From assembly GCF_009828115.1 (NCBI RefSeq), contig NZ_WTYL01000001.1:1-64000 (forward strand): a stretch of 64,000 nt of DNA, in the 5' to 3' direction. The notes below the pieces were generated by a model that was given only the letters and a program-made list of their open reading frames with translations, was not told where the DNA came from and ran no database searches. The first letter of the stretch is position 1, and every line of letters starts with the position of its first letter. This DNA is from Allopontixanthobacter sediminis (GTDB taxonomy: Bacteria; Pseudomonadota; Alphaproteobacteria; Sphingomonadales; Sphingomonadaceae). A program made the position numbers and the translations under genes. Shown here piece after piece: positions 33,141 to 41,749 of this stretch.

Positions 33141-33928
33141 CCTCACCTGCCAAGGTCGCAGTAGTGATGGGCGCTGCCGGATCGGGAAACATGGGGCAAG
33201 CTATTGCCAGCCGCTTCATCGCAGACGGAATGACCGTGATTGCTGCGGGCCGCAGCACCGAGGAACTGCGCGCTTTTGCGGACAGGACGGGGGCGGAATA
33301 CGGCGCGGCGGATATAACCAGCGAGGATGAGCTCGCGGCACTGTTCGAGTGCATTGCGCAGCGGCACGGCGGGGTGGACGTAGCTATAAACGCAACGGGT
33401 TCGGGACTTTTGGTGCCGTTTCTTGATATGACTGGCGAGCAGCTTGAGCATGTAACCCGCCTCCAGTTCATTGGCAGCATCCTGTTTTACCAAGCGGCGC
33501 TGCGAGTGATGCGCGATGGCGGCAATCTTGTGCAGATCAGCTCGGCGACCGCGACGATCATGCTGGAGGACCATGCCGCCTATATGGGCACGAAGGCCGG
33601 CGCCGATCATGTCATTCGCACGATCGCCAACGAATTCGGCGGGCGCGGCATCCGCGCCAACAGCATCTCGCCCGGGTTCACCGACACCCCGATGACAGCG
33701 CGCGCGGCGGCCAATCCCGCGCTGGTCGCCGCATTCGAGCAGGAATATCCGCTCGGCCGGGTCAACACCAAGGAAGACATCGCCAACGCCGCGTCATGGA
33801 TCGTATCGGACGAATGTTTCATGACCGGACAGAATTTTCAGGTAAACGGCGGCCTCACGCTGCGCCGCAATCCGCGAAATGCGGAACTCGCCGCAGCAGT
33901 CCGACTTGCACGCGCTGCGGCCAAATAG
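33137..33928 (+). CDS. Short-chain dehydrogenase/reductase (SDR) 4
   Basis: A 263-residue SDR. GAAGSGNMGQAIASRF is a variant glycine motif, INATGSG stands at the NNAG position, and QISSATATIMLEDHAAYMGTKAG carries Ser, Tyr and Lys. SPGFTDTPMTARAAANP and CFMTGQNFQVNGG are very like the same region of SDR 2, so the two are probably related duplicates. The start overlaps the ligase stop (ATGA). It ends 3 bases from the convergent VOC 2 gene. Confidence 0.88.
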   Translation: MTSPAKVAVVMGAAGSGNMGQAIASRFIADGMTVIAAGRSTEELRAFADRTGAEYGAADITSEDELAALFECIAQRHGGVDVAINATGSGLLVPFLDMTGEQLEHVTRLQFIGSILFYQAALRVMRDGGNLVQISSATATIMLEDHAAYMGTKAGADHVIRTIANEFGGRGIRANSISPGFTDTPMTARAAANPALVAAFEQEYPLGRVNTKEDIANAASWIVSDECFMTGQNFQVNGGLTLRRNPRNAELAAAVRLARAAAK

Positions 33929-33931
33929 CCC

Positions 33932-34465
33932 TCAGCCGAAGCTACGGATCGGGTCGGACCCATCCCACTCGACCGACGCTTCGGCAATCTTGGCGAACAG
34001 GTCGATCATCGCTTGTTGCGGTTCGATCAACTCCACCATGGTTCCGCTGAATTTCTCGTCGGTGCCAAGATAGGCGAAGCGGGATAGCGGCAATTCCCCC
34101 TCCATCGCAACGCTGCAACCGGCGGCACGCGCTGCCGCCATCTGCGCGTCGTAGTCGGCGGCGTAGATGCCCAGGTGATGCAGGCCCTCGCGGCCCGCTT
34201 CAAGAAAGTCACGGTAGGGGGACGGATCGGGGCCGGGCTGGATCAGTTCGATCTGGAGCGGACCGTTCTGGGCGAGACCGACGCCGGCGAGGACGCCGTG
34301 CCGCTGGGTCCGCAGGCCGTGCAATTCCAGCCAGTCGAATTCAAGCGGGAGCGGAAAGCGGAAGAACGGACCGACCCCTAGGATATTGATCCAGTGGTCC
34401 AACGCCGCCTCCAGGTCTTCAACGACATAGGCCAGCTGAAATATCTCGCCCTTGATAATTGGCAT
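33932..34465 (-). CDS. VOC-family protein 2
   Basis: A 177-residue VOC protein similar in plan to VOC 1: FQLAYVVEDLEAALDHWINILGVGPF, LQIELIQPGPDPSPYRDF, LHHLGIYAADYDAQMAAARA. Both end in an 'EWDG' tail (SVEWDGSDP here, EEWDGDT in VOC 1), so they are clear paralogues, perhaps acting as two enzymes or as a heterodimer. The start follows GAGGAGAGG. It is the last gene of the RHO 3 operon. Confidence 0.82.
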   Translation of the reverse strand: MPIIKGEIFQLAYVVEDLEAALDHWINILGVGPFFRFPLPLEFDWLELHGLRTQRHGVLAGVGLAQNGPLQIELIQPGPDPSPYRDFLEAGREGLHHLGIYAADYDAQMAAARAAGCSVAMEGELPLSRFAYLGTDEKFSGTMVELIEPQQAMIDLFAKIAEASVEWDGSDPIRSFG

Positions 34466-34516
34466 GGGTCCTCTCCTCAAAACATGATTGGCACGGAACC
34501 CCATTCTCCGGGACTT

Positions 34517-35419
34517 TCAGATACCGTTGGGCTTCTTCCCGCCAAAATATTCAGGTCTGCCTGCAGGCCATACGGCCCCGTTCTGCGCTTGCCCGCCGTC
34601 AACCACCAGCATCTCGCCAGTGATGAAATCGCCGGACGGAGCCATCAGATAGACGCAGGCTTCTGCAATATCCCACACATCGCCGCGCTTGCGCATCGGG
34701 TTGGCTTCGTGGAACCGCTCGAGCGCATCCGGAGGATATACGCGGAACCCCTCGCTCTCGATCACGCCGCCCGCAACGGTGTTCACTCTGATATTCAACG
34801 GCGCCCATTCGGTGGCGAGGGTTTTGGATAGATAGATCACGCCGGCCCGCGCGGCACAGGTGTGTGCGGCCTGCGGCATGCCGCGTTCTACATTGGCCAC
34901 GATGCCGATAATGTCGCCGGGCTGGCTGCGTTCGCGCCACCGAACCGCGGCGGCCTGCATCATCCACCATGTGCCATTGAGGTTCAGGTCGATTACGGCC
35001 TTCCACCCCTTGCGGGTGAAGTCGATGGCGTCCTGCGGGAATTGGCCGCCAGCGTTGTTGATTAAATGATCCAGGCGGCCATATTCTTCAAACACCCGGT
35101 CCATCAGCGTATCGACCATTTCCGGCTCGCGGATGGACATGGCGATATCCAGCGGACGGGTGCCAACCGCATGTTCGATTGCATCGCAGGTCGCAGTAAG
35201 CCGTTCCTGAGTACGGCCGCAAATGACGACCTTGGCCCCCAGCCGCGCGCACAGAAAAGCTATGCCCTTGCCGATACCGCTACCACCTCCGGAGACTAGG
35301 ACGACCTGATCGTGAAGGAGATCGCTGCGGTAGACAGTCGGCATCGCCGCCAGTTGTTCATCGTCGAAGCCAAGATTATCGTGCATGCCGTTGGCCTTAG
35401 GGCCGTCCCCATCACTCAT
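34517..35419 (-). CDS. SDR of the 2,4-dienoyl-CoA reductase/citronellol-dehydrogenase-like group (SDR 5)
   Basis: A 300-residue SDR with a 30-residue N-terminal extension. The glycine motif is SGGGSGIGKG (43-52) and NNAGGQFP follows. At the active site the usual Tyr and Lys are replaced: the block is GMPQAAHTCAARAGV, with His and Arg at those places. This pattern belongs to a bacterial SDR group often named citronellol/citronellal dehydrogenase or dienoyl-CoA reductase-like, where catalysis differs from classical SDRs. The start overlaps the RHO 3 stop (ATGA), so the two proteins are made together. Confidence 0.85.
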   Translation of the reverse strand: MSDGDGPKANGMHDNLGFDDEQLAAMPTVYRSDLLHDQVVLVSGGGSGIGKGIAFLCARLGAKVVICGRTQERLTATCDAIEHAVGTRPLDIAMSIREPEMVDTLMDRVFEEYGRLDHLINNAGGQFPQDAIDFTRKGWKAVIDLNLNGTWWMMQAAAVRWRERSQPGDIIGIVANVERGMPQAAHTCAARAGVIYLSKTLATEWAPLNIRVNTVAGGVIESEGFRVYPPDALERFHEANPMRKRGDVWDIAEACVYLMAPSGDFITGEMLVVDGGQAQNGAVWPAGRPEYFGGKKPNGI

Positions 35420-36627
35420 GTTTCAACCCATTCAGCCAACACCGGCTTGACCGCCAGTGCTGCCGGAACGTGGTTCAATCCGATACGGCGATCGAGTTCT
35501 TCGTGCCAGTGGTATAGCCGCCGTTCCTGGTAATTAAGCGGCATCCCTACGAAGCCCGGCGATTCTAGCGATTCCTGGATTTCGGGCGCAAATTGCAGGT
35601 CTTCATACAAGATGCGTTCCCAGTTCGCTGTCCGATCGGCCCATTTCGGGTGCGGATCGTCTACGGAATATTCCGGCGCGACCCAGCTCGAAACGACCCG
35701 GCAAGTCGTGTCGGAAGTAGGCCAGAACTGCAGCATTGGAATCCCGCTATCGGACGGGGGCATTACAAAGTTGGGATAGATGAGATAGCTGACGTTGTTG
35801 TCCCGGGCCATTTCACCCACCCCGTCGATCTTCGGCATTCCGATGGTGCCAGGATCTTTCCAGTTGGGCCGCCGATTAGGAGTGATCATTCTCGAGTGAC
35901 CGTTGTTCCACAACGTGATCGTCATGCCACGGTGATCTAGGAAGCGATCGACCGTGTTCTGGTGGATCGATTTAAGATGATAAACCTCGAGAAACGCATC
36001 GAGCAACACTTTTACGTTGCTCTGCACCTCGTAACTGCGGCTTTCGACGAAATCGAGCTTATCCAACTGGAACTGGTCGAGTTCTTTCGCCATCGGTCCG
36101 ATGTGATCACGGAGTGGCTGCGCATCTAGGTCTTCGTTATAGAACAGCAGCTTACCAAGCGCCTCGCACCGGAGCGGCTTCATGCTGCGGCAGGAAAAAT
36201 CGAGATCTACGAAATCGCGCTTGTCACGCACAGCCACCAGCTTGCCTTCCAGCGTATAGGACCAGCCGTGATACCCGCACACGAAGCCCCGGGACTGTCC
36301 CTTGTCTTCTTTCACCAAGGGGGCGCCGCGGTGCTGGCACGTGTTATAAAAAGCGCGGAATTCTCCGCCGAGATCGCGGAGGATAATCACCGGTGAACCA
36401 CTGTTGCGGACAAGTTTCCAGCTGCCGGGTTCCGGAATTTCGTCGGCATGGCAGCCATAAAGCCACGCGCATTTCCACATTCTGTCAGTTTCCAGCCGCA
36501 GGAATTCGGGATCGGTGTATCGTCCGGCCGGTATATCGGGGAAAGCTGGAAAGGCCTTGGGCGGGCTCTTGCGTGCGGCCTCGAACTCCATTCGCTCTTT
36601 CAGGTCTGATGGGGACGCGTTGTCCAT
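35416..36627 (-). CDS. Rieske non-heme iron oxygenase, alpha subunit (RHO 3)
   Basis: A 403-residue Rieske oxygenase. Cluster ligands are C97/H99 (NTCQHRGAP) and C117/H120 (CGYHGWSY), the most classical of the three. The iron site is DAFLEVYHLKSIHQ with H217 and H222. No beta subunit is present. It leads an operon with SDR 5 and VOC 2 and is divergent from the TIM-barrel gene, with a motif copy in between. Substrate unknown; an alkyl, terpenoid or steroid-like acid fits the neighbours. Confidence 0.92.
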   Translation of the reverse strand: MDNASPSDLKERMEFEAARKSPPKAFPAFPDIPAGRYTDPEFLRLETDRMWKCAWLYGCHADEIPEPGSWKLVRNSGSPVIILRDLGGEFRAFYNTCQHRGAPLVKEDKGQSRGFVCGYHGWSYTLEGKLVAVRDKRDFVDLDFSCRSMKPLRCEALGKLLFYNEDLDAQPLRDHIGPMAKELDQFQLDKLDFVESRSYEVQSNVKVLLDAFLEVYHLKSIHQNTVDRFLDHRGMTITLWNNGHSRMITPNRRPNWKDPGTIGMPKIDGVGEMARDNNVSYLIYPNFVMPPSDSGIPMLQFWPTSDTTCRVVSSWVAPEYSVDDPHPKWADRTANWERILYEDLQFAPEIQESLESPGFVGMPLNYQERRLYHWHEELDRRIGLNHVPAALAVKPVLAEWVET

Positions 36628-36678
36628 GCGTTCTTACCTCTCAAAACTAGTCGCTCGACAATAGCCCGTCCGAGAATT

Positions 36679-36700
36679 AAAACAATCATGAATGTCTTTT
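36679..36700 (-). promoter_or_regulatory. Recurrent operator motif, copy 6 (RHO 3 / TIM-barrel divergent promoter)
   Basis: Read on the minus strand the core is ACATTCATGATTGTT (36697-36683), 14 of 15 positions equal to the copy at 15268, with AAAAG and TTTTA flanks. It lies 55 bases before the RHO 3 start and 55 before the TIM-barrel start. Confidence 0.7.
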
Positions 36701-36752
36701 TTATTGCGCAAAGCTTAGTCCGCATCGTTGTCAAAGGACCGCGTTTCCCACC

Positions 36753-37574
36753 ATGAAGACTGCTACCCTATCGCTTCATCACCTGACGGCCATGGATGTC
36801 AGCGCCTGCGAACTGGTAAGCCTGGCCGCGCAGGCAGGGTGTCAGGACGTGTGCCTGTTCACCTATATGCCGGAGAGGTTTCGCGCCAAGTATCCATTGG
36901 TCGAAGGATCCGAAGTTCAACATCTGGCCAGGGAAATGCGGCGGCTTTCCGTGGGGTGCCTCAGTCTTGAGGTCTTTCCGCTCACGGTTGACGCCGATTT
37001 CGTCGAGATGGAACGATCGCTTGAAATCGGGGCCTCACTTGGCGCCCGATACGCGACCGTCCACTCCCACATCGAAGACCAGCAACAAGCGAGAGACAGG
37101 CTCGGAACGCTGGCCGAAATCTCCGGAAATTACGCGATAGGTCTAGCGGTCGAGTTCAATCCGTTCTCCAGGGTCACCACTTTGGCGCAGGCGTTGCACC
37201 TTATCGAGCCATTCGAGAATGGCCGAGTCGGTCTGGTACTAGACACATTGCATGCTGGCCGTGGTGGCGCGCAGTCCGCCGCGATTGACGCAAGTCAGCA
37301 GTACATCGACTTCGTACAGATCAGCGACGCCCCAGCCGCGATTGATCAAAGCGAAAGGTGGAAAGAGGCTATGTTGAACCGAATGGTTCCGGGGGCCGGC
37401 GAACTCCCCCTGATCCAGATGCTGTCCTGCCTGAAGTCAGACCTCAAGATCTCCATAGAAGTTCCGCAAAACACGGTGGGATCAAGCAGCAGCGACGCAA
37501 AATCGAGAGTGCTCCGAGCGGTCGATGGTGCGCGCAAAACGCTTTGGGCGGCGGGCTTCAAATCGCGCGGTTGA
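36753..37574 (+). CDS. Sugar-phosphate isomerase/epimerase-like TIM-barrel protein
   Basis: A 273-residue AP-endonuclease-2-type TIM barrel: TLSLHHLTAMDVSACELVSL, GARYATVHSHIEDQQQ, LAVEFNPFSR with the metal Glu, VGLVLDTLHAGRGG with Asp and His, VQISDAP, and SIEVPQN. The metal-ligand set E-D-H-D-E looks complete. Family enzymes isomerise or epimerise sugars and cyclic polyols; in catabolic clusters they also act on inositol-like or steroid-derived ketols. It is the last gene on the right of the catabolic region and lies under the recurrent motif. Confidence 0.8.
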   Translation: MKTATLSLHHLTAMDVSACELVSLAAQAGCQDVCLFTYMPERFRAKYPLVEGSEVQHLAREMRRLSVGCLSLEVFPLTVDADFVEMERSLEIGASLGARYATVHSHIEDQQQARDRLGTLAEISGNYAIGLAVEFNPFSRVTTLAQALHLIEPFENGRVGLVLDTLHAGRGGAQSAAIDASQQYIDFVQISDAPAAIDQSERWKEAMLNRMVPGAGELPLIQMLSCLKSDLKISIEVPQNTVGSSSSDAKSRVLRAVDGARKTLWAAGFKSRG

Positions 37575-37590
37575 AAACGAACCCGAGAAA

Positions 37591-37624
37591 TGTCGGGGAG
37601 ACAAAATGGGGTGCCCATCATCAG
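37591..37624 (+). repeat. Dispersed repeat, copy A (partner at 43039-43071)
   Basis: The segment beginning TGTCGGGGAGACAAAATG and ending TGCCCATCATCAG matches 43039-43071 at roughly 27 of 33 positions with one gap. It lies between the TIM-barrel and cysQ genes, at the right edge of the catabolic region. It may be the end of a decayed mobile element, or a chance or functional repeat. Confidence 0.4.
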
Positions 37625-37714
37625 CTATTCCATTTCCACGTTTAACGCGGCACGTGAGGTTGCGCAGTTAGCGTTCCACAGCAACCTCATGACGGGCAAG
37701 CGACCTCGGTCTGG

Positions 37715-38479
37715 TCAAGCTTCCGAATTTACCAGATGGGCGACGCGGTCGAGGACTTCTCGAGCCCATTCCTGACGGCAGATAAGCAGGTCCGGCATGT
37801 AAGTATCAGACTGATTATAGACCAGCGGCGATCCGTCGACCCGGCTGACATGAAGGCCATGCGCGAGGGCAACTGCCGCTGGGGCGCAGCTGTCCCATTC
37901 ATATTGACCGCCGGTGTGGAGATAGATTTCCGCTTCGCCCCTTACGATCGCCATTGCCTTCGCACCGGCGCTGCCCATCGGGATCAGTTCCGCGCCGATC
38001 TGCTGCGCAATTTCAACGGCTTCCTTTGCTGGCCGTGTCCGGCTGACCACCATCCGCGGGACACCGGCCATTGGCGGTAGCAGCGTGGGCCGGTCCGACC
38101 GGAGCACCAGACCCAAGCCCGGCAGTGCGACCGCACCCACTTCCGGCCTGCCGTCTATAGTCATGGCGATATGGACCGCCCAGTCCGTCCGGTTTTCTCC
38201 GTATTCGCGTGTTCCGTCGACCGGATCGATGATCCACACTCGGCTCTTGTCGAGGCGTTCCTTGGTGTCCGCGCTTTCTTCCGAAAGCAGCCCGTCTTCC
38301 CCGCGCAGGTGACGCAGCGCATGGACCAGGAACTGGTTCGCTGTCTGGTCGCCTGCCTTGCCGAGCGCCTTGTCGCCTAACAGACCGCTGCTGCGCACCT
38401 CGAGGAGCAGCGTGCCCGCCGTTTCGGCGAGCGCCGCCGCCAGGTCCGCATCGCTCAAATTATGGGTCGGAACCGTCAT
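37715..38479 (-). CDS. cysQ: 3'(2'),5'-bisphosphate nucleotidase CysQ
   Basis: A 254-residue inositol-monophosphatase-fold enzyme. LLSEESADT, the metal motif [13 protein letters not shown] and [11 protein letters not shown] are the CysQ signatures. It hydrolyses PAP to AMP in the cytosol and so removes a by-product of sulfate assimilation. The start overlaps the cysNC stop (ATGA), making it the last gene of the cysD-cysNC-cysQ operon. Confidence 0.93.
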   Translation of the reverse strand: MTVPTHNLSDADLAAALAETAGTLLLEVRSSGLLGDKALGKAGDQTANQFLVHALRHLRGEDGLLSEESADTKERLDKSRVWIIDPVDGTREYGENRTDWAVHIAMTIDGRPEVGAVALPGLGLVLRSDRPTLLPPMAGVPRMVVSRTRPAKEAVEIAQQIGAELIPMGSAGAKAMAIVRGEAEIYLHTGGQYEWDSCAPAAVALAHGLHVSRVDGSPLVYNQSDTYMPDLLICRQEWAREVLDRVAHLVNSEA

Positions 38480-40395
38480 TTGAGCGGCATGATCTGGCGA
38501 ACGATATATTCCGCCGCCTCTGCGGGTGTCATCGCGACGGTGTTGACGGTGATATCGGGTGCCTCCGGTGCTTCATACGGGCTGTCGATCCCGGTGAAGT
38601 TCTTGAGCTTGCCTTCGCGGGCCTTCTTGTAAAGGCCCTTCACGTCGCGCGCTTCGGCCACTTCGAGCGGGGTATCGACGAAGATCTCGACGAATTCGCC
38701 CTCGGGCAGCATGTCACGGACCATCTGCCGTTCGGCGCGGAATGGGCTGATGAAGGCGGTCAGGACGATCAACCCGGCATCGGCCATCAGCCGCGTCACT
38801 TCGCCGACGCGGCGGATATTCTCGATCCGGTCGGTATCGGTGAACCCCAGGTCCTTGTTCAGCCCGTGGCGGATATTGTCCCCGTCCAGCAGGAAGGTGT
38901 GGCGGTTCATCAGGTTGAGATTCTTCTCGACTTCGTTGGCAATAGTCGACTTTCCCGAACCCGACAGGCCGGTGAACCACAGCACCAGCGGTTTCTGGTT
39001 CTTCAGCCCGGCATGGTCTTCGCGCCCGATGGAGGTCGCCTGCCAGTGCACATTCTGGGAACGGCGAAGGCTGAAATGCAGCATGCCGGCACCGACCGTG
39101 CGGTTGTTGATCTTGTCGATCAGGATGAATCCGCCGAGCGCGCGGTTCTCCGCGTAGGCTTCGAACACCAGCGGTTTGTCGGTAGTGATTTCCGCCACCC
39201 CGATAACGTTCAGCTCCAGCGTCTTGGCCGCGAGATGTTCCATCGTGTTGACGTTGATCTCGTATTTGGGCGCCTGAATCGTCGCCGACACTGTTTGCGT
39301 TGCCAGCTTGAGGAGATAGGCCCGGCCGGGCAGCATCGCCTCGTCGTCCATCCAGACGATCGTCGCCTCGAACTGGTCGGCCACCTCGGGCGGCGCGTCG
39401 GCTACGCTGAGCACATTGCCGCGCGAACAATCGACCTCGTCCTCCAGGCAGATTGTTACCGACTGCCCGGCGCTCGCCTCCTCGAGTTCGCCGCCGAACG
39501 TCACGATGCTCTTCACCGTGCTCGTCTTGCCGGAGGGCAACACGCGTACCGGATCGCCCGGTTTGACCATCCCCGTGGCAATCAGTCCGGAAAAGCCGCG
39601 GAAGTCGAGATTGGGACGATTGACCCACTGGACCGGCATCCGGAACGGCTTTGCGGCATCGCGTGAGGTATCAAGTTCGACCGTCTCGAGATGCGTCATC
39701 AGCGGCGCGCCTACGTACCACGGGGTGTTGGCAGACAGGGTCGTGATATTGTCGCCCCGGAAGCCCGAGATCGGCATCGCGGTAAAATTCTCGATCCCGA
39801 TACTGGCGGCAAAGGCGGTGTAATCGGCTACGATCGCATCGTACTTGGACTGGTCGTAATCGATCAGATCCATCTTGTTCACGGCCAGCACGATGTTGCG
39901 GATGCCCAACTGGCGGCACAGGAAGCTGTGGCGCCGCGTCTGGACCAGCACGCCCTTGCGCGCGTCGATCAGAATTACCGCAAGGTCGGCGGTGGACGCT
40001 CCGGTGACCATGTTACGGGTGTATTGTTCGTGCCCGGGGCAATCTGCCACGATGAATTTGCGCTGTTCGGTCGCAAAGAACCGGTAGGCGACATCGATCG
40101 TGATACCTTGCTCTCGTTCCGCAGCGAGCCCGTCGACCAGCAAGGCGAAGTCGATTTCCTCGCCCTGGGTTCCGGACTTCTTCGAATCCGATTCCAGCGC
40201 GGCGAGCTGATCTTCGAAGATCATCTTGGAATCGTAAAGCAAGCGGCCGATCAACGTGCTCTTGCCGTCATCGACGCTGCCGCATGTGATGAAACGCAGC
40301 ATCGACTTGTTCTGGTGCGCGGCGAGGTAGGCGTCGATGTCCTCCGCAATCAGCGCGTCCGTCTGGTAGATTTCCGATGATGAGGTCTTGTCCAT
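38476..40395 (-). CDS. cysNC: Bifunctional sulfate adenylyltransferase large subunit / APS kinase (CysN-CysC fusion)
   Basis: A 639-residue fusion. The N-terminal GTPase part has [19 protein letters not shown] (P-loop), [12 protein letters not shown] and NKMDL, followed by EF-Tu-like beta domains. The C-terminal APS kinase domain begins near residue 450, with [15 protein letters not shown] as its P-loop and [13 protein letters not shown]. It drives ATP sulfurylase with GTP and phosphorylates APS to PAPS in the cytosol. The CysN-CysC (NodQ-type) fusion is usual in alphaproteobacteria. It overlaps cysD by one base (TGATG). Confidence 0.96.
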   Translation of the reverse strand: MDKTSSSEIYQTDALIAEDIDAYLAAHQNKSMLRFITCGSVDDGKSTLIGRLLYDSKMIFEDQLAALESDSKKSGTQGEEIDFALLVDGLAAEREQGITIDVAYRFFATEQRKFIVADCPGHEQYTRNMVTGASTADLAVILIDARKGVLVQTRRHSFLCRQLGIRNIVLAVNKMDLIDYDQSKYDAIVADYTAFAASIGIENFTAMPISGFRGDNITTLSANTPWYVGAPLMTHLETVELDTSRDAAKPFRMPVQWVNRPNLDFRGFSGLIATGMVKPGDPVRVLPSGKTSTVKSIVTFGGELEEASAGQSVTICLEDEVDCSRGNVLSVADAPPEVADQFEATIVWMDDEAMLPGRAYLLKLATQTVSATIQAPKYEINVNTMEHLAAKTLELNVIGVAEITTDKPLVFEAYAENRALGGFILIDKINNRTVGAGMLHFSLRRSQNVHWQATSIGREDHAGLKNQKPLVLWFTGLSGSGKSTIANEVEKNLNLMNRHTFLLDGDNIRHGLNKDLGFTDTDRIENIRRVGEVTRLMADAGLIVLTAFISPFRAERQMVRDMLPEGEFVEIFVDTPLEVAEARDVKGLYKKAREGKLKNFTGIDSPYEAPEAPDITVNTVAMTPAEAAEYIVRQIMPLK

Positions 40396-41309
40396 CAGAA
40401 GTAGCCCTCCTGCTTTTTCTTCTCCATTGACGCGTCACCATCATCCTTGTCGATCACCCGGCCCTGGCGTTCCGACGTTGTCGTCAGCAGCATCTCCTGC
40501 ACCACCTCGGACAGGGTTGCCGCCTCGCTCTCGACCGCGCCGGTCAGGGGGGAGCAGCCAAGCGTGCGAAACCGTATCGAGCGCTCGGTGATTTCTGGAA
40601 GATAGCCAAGAACCTGCTCCAGACGGGCCGGGTCATCGGCCATGAACAGGCCGCCTTCCCATTCATAGGTCGGTCGCTTGGCTGAGAAATACAGCGGTAC
40701 GATCTCGATCTGTTCGGCCATGACATATTGCCAGATATCGAGTTCGGTCCAGTTGGACAGCGGGAACACGCGAATGCTCTCGCCCTTCGCTTTCCGGGTG
40801 TTGTAAGCATTCCACAGTTCCGGCCGCTGGCTCTTCGGGTCCCACCCGTGGCTCGCCGTGCGGAACGAAAAAATCCGCTCCTTCGCCCGGCTTTTTTCCT
40901 CATCGCGCCGCGCGCCGCCGAACGCTGCATCGAAACCGTATTTGTCGAGCGCCTGCTTCAACCCTTGCGTCTTCCACATATCGGTATGGAGCGGGCCGTG
41001 ATCGAACGGGTTAATCCCGCGGCTCTCTGCGTCTGGATTGCGATAGACCAGCAGGTTCATCCCGGCATCGGCCGCGGCTTTCTCCCGCAGCGCATACATA
41101 TCCTTGAATTTCCAAGTGGTATCGACATGCATCAGCGGGAAGGGAGGCGGCGAGGGGTAGAACGCCTTCTTCGCGAGGTGTAGCATCACCGCGGAATCCT
41201 TGCCGACGGAATACAGCATCACCGGCTTTGCGGTCTCGGAGACCACTTCGCGCATGATATGGATGCTTTCGGCTTCGAGGCGTTCAAGATGAGTCAAAGT
41301 GCGCGTCAT
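40395..41309 (-). CDS. cysD: Sulfate adenylyltransferase small subunit CysD
   Basis: A 304-residue PP-loop adenylyltransferase subunit. [20 protein letters not shown] holds the SGGKDS-like loop, and [16 protein letters not shown] and [14 protein letters not shown] are diagnostic. It makes APS from sulfate and ATP with CysN. First gene of the operon; the promoter lies in 41310-41346 or further upstream, where the neighbouring sequence is a pseudogene. Confidence 0.96.
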   Translation of the reverse strand: MTRTLTHLERLEAESIHIMREVVSETAKPVMLYSVGKDSAVMLHLAKKAFYPSPPPFPLMHVDTTWKFKDMYALREKAAADAGMNLLVYRNPDAESRGINPFDHGPLHTDMWKTQGLKQALDKYGFDAAFGGARRDEEKSRAKERIFSFRTASHGWDPKSQRPELWNAYNTRKAKGESIRVFPLSNWTELDIWQYVMAEQIEIVPLYFSAKRPTYEWEGGLFMADDPARLEQVLGYLPEITERSIRFRTLGCSPLTGAVESEAATLSEVVQEMLLTTTSERQGRVIDKDDGDASMEKKKQEGYF

Positions 41310-41346
41310 GGTCGTAATTCCGTGATTGGGTATCTGCTAAAATCTG

Positions 41347-41742
41347 TCAATTTTCGAACTCGATCATGACCTTGGCGGATTGAGGGCGCGCGGCGATTTC
41401 GAGACCTTTGAGCACCTGCCCGAATGGCAGGCGATGGCTGATTAGCGAAGCAATCTTTTCTTGCAAACGAGGCATCTCTGCAATCACCTCGGGGAACTCA
41501 TCGGGATAGCCGACCGCGCTCGTAATGGTCATTTCGCTGGTCAGCATCTGGCCAGCGGGCCTTCATGGCCCAGCGGCGTCGGCTTACCGGCCCTGGAATA
41601 CCGCCGTTTTTGATATAGGACAGGTCGCCGCCGCAAATCCCGCAGGCCCTCATCGGCACCACAAAGTCTTTTGGCCCGCATCAGGCCGTCCGTATGTGCC
41701 GAGCCGAACATCATTGACGTCATGGATATTGAGCAACCTCAT
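41347..41742 (-). pseudogene. Broken zinc-dependent alcohol dehydrogenase (MDR family), internally deleted and frameshifted
   Basis: The fragment starts MRLLNIHDVNDVRLGTYGRP. A missing base after 'PDAG' moves the reading frame, and the next frame continues KDFVVPMRACGICGGDLSYI, the catalytic-zinc cysteine region of medium-chain alcohol dehydrogenases. A second shift leads to GKPTPLGHEG. Then about 200 residues are missing and the text resumes with TITSAVGYPDEFPEVI and SHRLPFGQVLKGLEIA, the C-terminus of the same family. About 130 codons of the usual 340 remain. It follows a broken glycoside hydrolase on the same strand, so both come from one dead operon. Confidence 0.8.
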
Positions 41743-41749
41743 TGGACTG

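Noticed and set aside
34480-34495. AAAACATGATTGGCACG as a seventh operator copy
   Set aside because: Only the ACATG and one TG match in register (about 9 of 15) and the A/T flanks are missing; it lies within an operon, not at a promoter.
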